Below the pieces are notes generated by a model that made no database searches, was not told where the DNA came from, and was given only the letters and a program-made list of their open reading frames with translations. The translations under genes and the position numbers were made by a program. This document shows positions 58,875 to 64,000 of a DNA stretch of 64,000 nt, piece by piece. Every line of letters begins with the position of its first letter. Position 1 is the first letter of the stretch. Source of the DNA: Bacillota bacterium (GTDB taxonomy: Bacteria > Bacillota_I > Bacilli_A > RF39 > UBA660); contig JAEWOE010000006.1 of NCBI GenBank assembly GCA_023460995.1, positions 496,001-560,000 of the forward strand, read 5' to 3'.

Positions 58875-60625
58875 TGAATTTAAAAGATTTATACATAAAT
58901 TATTTTGTAAGCAAAGGTCATAAACAAATACCAACTAGCCCAGTAGTACCAGAAAATGATCCTAGTGTTTTATTTAATACAGCTGGTATGCAACCATTAA
59001 TTCCATATCTGATGGGACAATCTCATCCATATGGTACTAGACTTTGTGATTATCAAAAATGTATTAGAACAAATGATTTAGAAGAAATAGGTGATAAAAC
59101 GCATCACACATTTTTTGAAATGTTAGGTAACTGGAGTTTAGGTGATTATTTTAAAGAAGAAAGTATTAATTATAGTTTTGAATTTTTAACTAAGGTTTTA
59201 AATATTCCAGTTAATCGTTTAGCTGTTACAGTTTTTGAAGGAGATAAGGATATTCCTAGAGATGAAGTAAGTGCTAATGTTTGGAGAAGTTTAGGTATTA
59301 GTGATGATAGAATTGCTTATTTGGATGCTTCAAATAATTTTTGGATAGCAGGAACTTCAGGTCCATGTGGTGGAGATACAGAGATTTTTTATTGGAGAAG
59401 TAACGATGAAATACCAACTAAATTTGATCCAGAAGATAATAGATGGGTTGAGATTTGGAATAACGTATTTATGCAATACAACAAAGATGAAAATGGTAAT
59501 GTTACTGAGCTTCCTAAGAAGAATGTTGATACAGGTATGGGTCTTGAAAGAGTAGTTGCTGTCCTTGAAGGAGTAGATGATAACTACCAAACTAGTGTAT
59601 GGAAAAATGTTATTGAGACAATTGAATTAGTTTCAAATAAAAAATATAATGGTAATGAATTAAGTATGCGTATAATAGCTGATCATATAAGAACTGCTGT
59701 CTTTATTTCAGCAGATCCAGCTGGAATAAAACCATCTAATACAGATCAAGGATATATTTTAAGAAGATTAATAAGAAGAGCAATAAGACATGCTAAAAAA
59801 CTTGGTATTGTTATTGATAGCGACTGGGAATGTCAAATTGCTAAAACTATTATGGATCAATATAAAAAATATTATATTGAAATTGATTCTAATAGAGATG
59901 TTGTTCTTGAAGTACTTAATAATGAAAAAATAAAATTTAATAGAACATTAGAAAAAGGATTAAAAGAGTTTGAGAAAATTACTAGTGAAATAACAGATGG
60001 TAAATTAAATAAAGATTTAGCATTCAAGTTATATGATACTTATGGTTTTCCAATAGAACTTACAATAGAACTTGCTAGTGAGCAAGGCATAAGTGTTGAT
60101 ACTGAAGGGTTTGCTGAGAAGTTTAAGGCCCATCAAGAATTATCAAGAGCAGGATCTAGTGCTAAATTTAAAGGCGGTCTTGCATCAACTGGGGAAATGG
60201 AAACAAAATATCATACAGCTACACATTTACTGAATGCTGCTCTTAAAGTGGTTGTAAGTAAGGATGTTCATCAAAAAGGTAGTAATATAACAGAAGAAAG
60301 AATGCGTTTTGATTTTTCTTGTGATCATAAACTTTCTGATGAAGAAAAAACAGCTGTAGAAGATTTAGTAAATACATGGATAAGTGCTGATTTAGAAGTA
60401 ACTGCAAAATCAATGCCTAAAGAGGAAGCAGTAAAATCAGGTGCTGAATGTATGTTTATAGAGAAATATCCTGACACAGTAACCGTATATTCAATTGGTG
60501 ATGTATCAATGGAATTATGTGGTGGACCACATGTTAAAAATACTAGTGAACTAGGTCACTTTCAAATTCAAAAAGAAGAAGCATCTAGTGCAGGTGTAAG
60601 AAGAATAAAAGCTATATTAGATTAA
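58874..60625 (+). CDS. alaS: Alanine--tRNA ligase, short form without the C-Ala domain
   Basis: 583 residues instead of about 870. The class II core is intact: NTAGMQPLIPYLMG, the motif 2 area RTNDLEEIGDKTHHTFFEM and motif 3 GMGLERVVAVLEG. A helical tRNA-recognition part and a compact editing domain follow, with the zinc sites HTATHLLNAAL (near 446) and CGGPHV (near 549). The protein ends right after the editing domain at SSAGVRRIKAILD, so the DHHA1/C-Ala part is absent. Short AlaRS proteins are known from several reduced lineages. The translated end is followed directly by a terminator hairpin, so this is the natural end, not a frameshift. Confidence 0.9.
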   Translation: MNLKDLYINYFVSKGHKQIPTSPVVPENDPSVLFNTAGMQPLIPYLMGQSHPYGTRLCDYQKCIRTNDLEEIGDKTHHTFFEMLGNWSLGDYFKEESINYSFEFLTKVLNIPVNRLAVTVFEGDKDIPRDEVSANVWRSLGISDDRIAYLDASNNFWIAGTSGPCGGDTEIFYWRSNDEIPTKFDPEDNRWVEIWNNVFMQYNKDENGNVTELPKKNVDTGMGLERVVAVLEGVDDNYQTSVWKNVIETIELVSNKKYNGNELSMRIIADHIRTAVFISADPAGIKPSNTDQGYILRRLIRRAIRHAKKLGIVIDSDWECQIAKTIMDQYKKYYIEIDSNRDVVLEVLNNEKIKFNRTLEKGLKEFEKITSEITDGKLNKDLAFKLYDTYGFPIELTIELASEQGISVDTEGFAEKFKAHQELSRAGSSAKFKGGLASTGEMETKYHTATHLLNAALKVVVSKDVHQKGSNITEERMRFDFSCDHKLSDEEKTAVEDLVNTWISADLEVTAKSMPKEEAVKSGAECMFIEKYPDTVTVYSIGDVSMELCGGPHVKNTSELGHFQIQKEEASSAGVRRIKAILD

Positions 60626-60638
60626 TATAGCTTTTTTT
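60606..60638 (+). terminator. Intrinsic terminator after alaS
   Basis: AAAAGCTATATTA (60606-60618) pairs with TAATATAGCTTTT (60622-60634); long T-run. Confidence 0.8.
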
Positions 60639-60697
60639 TGATAAAAAAAAGATAAATATATGTTATACTTATTATAGTAAATAATAGGAGTGAAAAT

Positions 60698-61714
60698 ATG
60701 TTTTGTGAAAATTGTGGCCGAAAATCTAACCCTGAAGAAAAGTTTTGCGCTGATTGTGGTACTCCACTTAGAACTAATATGGGAAGTTTTAATATAGGAC
60801 CTGTTCCAGTTCATAATAAAGTGGTTAATAAGAATAAACCAAAAACTGGACTTATATTAGGAATAATATTTGGATGCATAGCTTTATTTGTGGCCTTAGT
60901 AGTAGGTATTATTGCTGTAGCATTTTCCTTTGTAAGTAATTATGAGACTAAAGAGTATATTGAACTTGGTAATGATAAGATACCAACTATATATAGTGCT
61001 GTTGGGCAAAGAGATATAATGTCAATTAATAAAAGCATAAAAGAAGATAATAATACTACAACTCTTGTATATTATGCTGATGATTTTACAGCTGAAGATT
61101 TAGATGCATATGCTGAAGTACTATTAGCTGAAGATTTTTCCGAGGCAAAGGATGACACAAATATCTTTATGTATGTTAAACAGTCAAGTAATGAAGGTAA
61201 ACTAGTCTTTGTTTATGCAAATTATGACTATGCTAATGATACACTAATTCTTACTTTTATGAAAAAAAGTGGCGATATAGATGACTATGTTTTTTCTAAT
61301 AGTAATATTGATACTATTCGTGTAGGTGCTAAAGGATATGGATTTATTGATGTACCAGATACAATTCAAAGATATACTGGTTCAAGCACTACTGATGACG
61401 TACTTCAGTTTAGTAATGAAGAAAAATCATTATTAATAACTTTATCTTGCTTAAAAAATTCTGAGTATACTGTGGCAGATTATGTTGCATATTATGCTGA
61501 TGATTATCAAGATGAAGGAGCAACAGTTAAATTAGGAAATGAAACAGTAGATGAATATAACGCTTATACTATTTTAGCGGCTTTTGAAGATGGCTGGATT
61601 ACAAAAGAATGGTTATTTATGGATAAAAACAACAACCTATATTACATATATATGGGAACTTATGATGATACATATATATTTGATTATATAGAATCATATG
61701 GAACAGAATCTTAA
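60698..61714 (+). CDS. Zinc-ribbon membrane protein
   Basis: 338 residues. The N-terminal zinc ribbon has Cys3, Cys6, Cys17 and Cys20 (MFCENCGRK...FCADCGTP). One membrane helix spans about 50-77. The external domain (about 85-338) is rich in Asp and Tyr, with two similar segments. Such proteins with a cytosolic zinc ribbon and external domain are widespread in Gram-positives and usually unassigned. GGAG before the ATG. A single-gene unit placed between alaS and ireB, breaking the Bacillus order. Confidence 0.8.
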   Translation: MFCENCGRKSNPEEKFCADCGTPLRTNMGSFNIGPVPVHNKVVNKNKPKTGLILGIIFGCIALFVALVVGIIAVAFSFVSNYETKEYIELGNDKIPTIYSAVGQRDIMSINKSIKEDNNTTTLVYYADDFTAEDLDAYAEVLLAEDFSEAKDDTNIFMYVKQSSNEGKLVFVYANYDYANDTLILTFMKKSGDIDDYVFSNSNIDTIRVGAKGYGFIDVPDTIQRYTGSSTTDDVLQFSNEEKSLLITLSCLKNSEYTVADYVAYYADDYQDEGATVKLGNETVDEYNAYTILAAFEDGWITKEWLFMDKNNNLYYIYMGTYDDTYIFDYIESYGTES

Positions 61715-61741
61715 GATAGAATATTACTTCTATCTTTTTTA
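61713..61741 (+). terminator. Intrinsic terminator after the zinc-ribbon gene
   Basis: AAGATAGAA (61713-61721) pairs with TTCTATCTT (61728-61736), T-run. Confidence 0.75.
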
Positions 61742-61770
61742 TTGATAAAATAATAAATTAATGTTAAAAT
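61742..61770 (+). promoter_or_regulatory. Promoter of ireB-ruvX-yrzB
   Basis: -35 TTGATA (61742-61747), 17-base spacer, extended -10 TGTTAAAAT ending at 61770. Confidence 0.65.
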
Positions 61771-61799
61771 ATATGTGTATTCATAAAGTAGGTGATAAA

Positions 61800-62042
61800 A
61801 TGGGTAAAACAAAAATTTATAATACTAAGGATATCGAAGAAACTGTCATATCTGATGTTATAAAGGAAGTTGCTGAAATTTTAGAAGATAAGGGATATGA
61901 TCCCATCAATCAAATAGTAGGATATCTTATGAGTGATGATCCTGGATATATATCTAGTCATAAAGAGGCTCGTAAGAAATTAACTAAATATGAAAGAGCT
62001 AAAATTCTAGAAGTATTAGTTAAAGAGTTTATTAATAAATGA
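61800..62042 (+). CDS. ireB: IreB family regulatory phosphoprotein (UPF0297)
   Basis: 80 residues from ATG 61800, preceded by AGGTGAT; an in-frame upstream ATG at 61761 overlaps the promoter. The family pattern is clear: TKIYNTKDIEETVISDVIKE and YDPINQIVGYLMSDDPGYIS. In Enterococcus, IreB is phosphorylated on N-terminal threonines by the IreK kinase and affects cephalosporin tolerance. The stop overlaps the ruvX start by 4 bases (ATGA). Confidence 0.92.
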   Translation: MGKTKIYNTKDIEETVISDVIKEVAEILEDKGYDPINQIVGYLMSDDPGYISSHKEARKKLTKYERAKILEVLVKEFINK

Positions 62043-62461
62043 GATATTTAGGACTTGACCTAGGTACAAGAACACTGGGTATTTCTATTAGTGATGAAAC
62101 TAAAACAATCGCGACAGGTTTAACTACTTTAAGATTTAATGATAGTGCATATGAAGAATTATATGATGAATTAAAAAGAATAGTTGATGAATACAGAGTA
62201 GAAAAACTAATTTTAGGATTTCCAAAAAATATGAATAATACAATTGGTGAAAGAGCCGAGACTACTATTAAATTTAAGGAAAATATTGAAAAAATACTAG
62301 ATAAAGAAGTTATATTACAAGATGAAAGATTATCTACTGTATCAGCTCATAATTATTTATTACAAGCTGATATGTCACGTAAGAAACGAAAAAAAGTTGT
62401 AGATAAAATGGCAGCCAATATAATTTTACAAACTTATTTAGATATAGAGAAAGGGAGATAA
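62039..62461 (+). CDS. ruvX: Holliday junction resolvase RuvX / YqgF
   Basis: 140 residues of the YqgF RNase H-like fold: YLGLDLGTRTLGISISD with the first catalytic Asp, VEKLILGFPKNMNNTIGERA, and LQDERLSTVSAHNYL with the later acidic residues. Proposed to resolve junctions or process pre-16S rRNA. Sits in the ireB-ruvX-yrzB string conserved in Bacillota. Confidence 0.93.
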   Translation: MRYLGLDLGTRTLGISISDETKTIATGLTTLRFNDSAYEELYDELKRIVDEYRVEKLILGFPKNMNNTIGERAETTIKFKENIEKILDKEVILQDERLSTVSAHNYLLQADMSRKKRKKVVDKMAANIILQTYLDIEKGR

Positions 62462-62463
62462 GT

Positions 62464-62748
62464 ATGGAAGAAAAAATGACGTTTAAAGCAATAAACAAGG
62501 AAGGTAACGAGGTAGAATGTGAAGTATTATTTACATTTGAGTCAGATGAAACTAAGAAAAATTATATGGTTTATACTGATAACACAACAGATGAAACAGG
62601 AAATATAAGAGTATATGCATCTATTTATAATCCTGATAAACCAGAAAGTGAACTAATTCCTATTGAATCAGAAGCAGAATGGAAAATAATTGAAACAATC
62701 CTAGAAGAAATTCAAGCTGAAGTTAAAGAAAGTGCTTCTGAAGAATAA
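62464..62748 (+). CDS. yrzB: DUF1292 (YrzB-like) protein
   Basis: 94 residues, acidic: FKAINKEGNEVECEVLFTFE, then KNYMVYTDNTTDETGNIRVY and a C-terminal acidic helix. The DUF1292 family follows ruvX in the Bacillus operon. Function unknown. The TAA stop lies in the loop of the following terminator. Confidence 0.9.
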   Translation: MEEKMTFKAINKEGNEVECEVLFTFESDETKKNYMVYTDNTTDETGNIRVYASIYNPDKPESELIPIESEAEWKIIETILEEIQAEVKESASEE

Positions 62749-62758
62749 GCGCTTTTTT
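62729..62758 (+). terminator. Intrinsic terminator between yrzB and mltG
   Basis: AAAGTGCTT (62729-62737) pairs with AAGCGCTTT (62747-62755), one T-G pair, followed by T-run. It sits just 9 bases before the mltG start codon and lies inside the yrzB end. Confidence 0.6.
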
Positions 62759-62766
62759 CTTGCATT

Positions 62767-63837
62767 ATGAAGAAAATATTTCAAATAATATTAATACTAG
62801 TATTTATGCTAGTAGCAATTTTTGTGGTAGGATTAATAGATTTCAATATTAACATAAGTTCTGTAAGTAACGAAAGTGAAGAAGTTGAATTTACTGCACC
62901 AGAAAATTCAACTTATTATACACTTGCTTCTTCACTATATAGTGAAGGGTTAATTAGATCAGAGTTTTGGTATAAAGTATATATTAAGCTAACAAATCCA
63001 AGTAAATTACAGGCAGGAACTTTTTCTTTAAATAAGAATATGTCTGTAAAAGATATCATAAATGTTTTAGAAGGTGGTACAAATAGTGATCCTAATGCAG
63101 TTAATTTAACCTTTAAAGAGGGTTATAACATGCGTAAGATAGCGAGTACTATTGCTAGTAAAACAAATAATACTTATGATGATGTACTTAATACACTTAA
63201 AGATGTGGCATATATAAATGAATTAATTAATACATATTGGTTTTTAACTGATGATATTTTAGCTAGTGATATATATTATCCTCTTGAAGGATATTTATTT
63301 CCTGAGACATATCAAGTATCAAAGGTTAACAATGTAAAAGAGATATTTAAGATAATGCTTGATCATACAGATATAATATTAACAAAATATAAATCAAGTA
63401 TTGAAAGTAGTAGTTACACAATTCACCAAATGCTAACTTTAGCCTCTATTATTGAATTAGAAGCTGCTAATACTGATGATAGAGCCGGAGTAGCTGGTGT
63501 ATTTTATAATAGATTAAATGCTAAATGGTCATTAGGTAGCGATGTAACAACATATTATGGTTCAAAAATAGATGATTTTTCGTATTCATTAACAAATAAA
63601 GAACTAAATGATTGTTCTAATGCTTATAATACAAGATGTAAAACCAGGGCAGGTCTTCCAGTAGGTCCTATTGATAATCCAGGAGAACAATCAATAAAAG
63701 CTGCAATCAGTCCAACAAGTCATAATTATTATTACTTTGTAGCTGATTGTAATGGTAAGACATATTTGAATTATAATGATGTTGGTCATTATAATACAAT
63801 TAGTCAGTTAAAGGCGGCGAATAATTGGTGCGCATAG
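62767..63837 (+). CDS. mltG: Endolytic transglycosylase MltG
   Basis: 356 residues. One N-terminal membrane helix (about 4-24), then the YceG-like domain: LTFKEGYNMRKIASTIA, YPLEGYLFPETYQVSK, and the catalytic region TLASIIELEAANTDDRAGVAGVF with the catalytic Glu. It cleaves nascent glycan strands and sets their length. The start ATG 62767 has no Shine-Dalgarno sequence; the preceding bases are the terminator T-run, so translation probably depends on readthrough or re-initiation after yrzB. The family fit is firm. Confidence 0.92.
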   Translation: MKKIFQIILILVFMLVAIFVVGLIDFNINISSVSNESEEVEFTAPENSTYYTLASSLYSEGLIRSEFWYKVYIKLTNPSKLQAGTFSLNKNMSVKDIINVLEGGTNSDPNAVNLTFKEGYNMRKIASTIASKTNNTYDDVLNTLKDVAYINELINTYWFLTDDILASDIYYPLEGYLFPETYQVSKVNNVKEIFKIMLDHTDIILTKYKSSIESSSYTIHQMLTLASIIELEAANTDDRAGVAGVFYNRLNAKWSLGSDVTTYYGSKIDDFSYSLTNKELNDCSNAYNTRCKTRAGLPVGPIDNPGEQSIKAAISPTSHNYYYFVADCNGKTYLNYNDVGHYNTISQLKAANNWCA

Positions 63838-64000
63838 AAGATATAGAAGCTTACGCAAAAAAACATGATGTACCTATTATGGAACAAGATGGAATAGAAT
63901 TTTTAACTAAATATGTAAATGAAAATAATGTTAAAAACATATTAGAAATAGGTACAGCTATAGGATACTCAGCAATTAAAATGACTATGATGGGTGATGA
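63828..64000 (+). CDS. O-methyltransferase, TrmR/YrrM-like (3' end outside window)
   Basis: The first 57 codons, starting at GTG 63828 inside mltG (overlap 10 bases) with AAGGCGG upstream; an in-frame TTG sits just before. The product begins MRIEDIEAYAKKHDVPIMEQ and includes the SAM-binding motif ILEIGTAIGYSAIKM. The gene follows mltG as yrrM (trmR) does in Bacillus, where the enzyme methylates 5-hydroxyuridine in tRNA. The end is cut by the window, so the specificity cannot be checked. Confidence 0.8.
   Translation, partial: MRIEDIEAYAKKHDVPIMEQDGIEFLTKYVNENNVKNILEIGTAIGYSAIKMTMMGD

Noticed and set aside
1..64000. Use of TGA as tryptophan (Mycoplasma-type code)
   Set aside because: Several genes end in TGA at places where their families normally end (cdd, the MurJ-like gene, the 57763 gene), and tryptophans in conserved motifs are TGG. 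Standard code.
1..64000. tRNA or rRNA genes, insertion sequences or prophage
   Set aside because: No CCA-ended cloverleaf, transposase, integrase or structural phage gene was recognised; inverted repeats found are terminators or short operators.

Overview
The window is AT-rich, mostly plus-strand DNA from a Gram-positive (Bacillota) bacterium. TGA works as a stop codon (for example at the end of cdd and of the MurJ-like gene), so this is the standard code and not the Mycoplasma code. Strong AGGAGG ribosome binding sites, T-box leaders, sepF/divIVA, SigK-type sigma factor, YqfC/YqfD, SpoIIID, IreB and the alaS-ireB-ruvX-yrzB-mltG-trmR gene order all fit Bacillota. The low GC, single-chain GlyRS and many prepilin-like proteins suggest an uncultured gut-type lineage near Bacilli/RF39-like or low-GC Clostridia. 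That placement is inference. No insertion sequence, phage, CRISPR array, tRNA or rRNA gene was recognised.

Layout. 1-0.7 kb: minus-strand sigK-like gene cut by the window edge. 0.9-3.6 kb: a lipoprotein, then a PadR/DUF1700 pair. 3.8-10 kb: two unknown genes, gltX, and T-box-controlled pheST. 10-16.8 kb: an unknown gene with a degenerate HEXXH, yqfC-yqfD, then ybeY-dgkA-cdd-era-yqzL-DUF1653-recO-PAP2. 16.9-25.5 kb: a prepilin-like protein, T-box glyS, spoIIID, YfhO, a FemX-like ligase and a MurJ/SpoVB-type flippase. 25.6-34 kb: asnB, two tandem prepilin/leucine-rich-repeat proteins, and an alanine-racemase/ATP-grasp pair. 34-38.5 kb: sepF, divIVA and T-box ileS. 38.6-41 kb: two tandem prepilin-like proteins and minus-strand rpmB. 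41-47 kb: dnaE, frr, a DUF218 protein, a bactofilin-like membrane protein and a possible MazF-fold protein. 47.4-55.7 kb: a 2646-residue prepilin-like giant surface protein with a small lipoprotein. 55.9-64 kb: an AI-2E family exporter, a T-box(Ala) operon ending in alaS, a zinc-ribbon membrane protein, ireB-ruvX-yrzB, mltG and the start of a methyltransferase gene.

Three themes link the genes. First, six proteins carry a type IV prepilin N-terminus, and four to five of them continue into large repeat or lectin-like extracellular domains; this looks like a surface-display strategy that uses pilin signals to present adhesins. No pilus ATPase, peptidase or platform gene lies in the window. Second, sporulation genes (sigK-like, spoIIID-like, yqfC, yqfD) are scattered among housekeeping operons. 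Third, aminoacyl-tRNA synthetase genes are controlled by four T-box leaders (Phe, Gly, Ile, Ala), one unusually short and one placed three genes upstream of its presumed target alaS. Most promoters recognised here have a 17-base spacer and an extended -10 (TGn).
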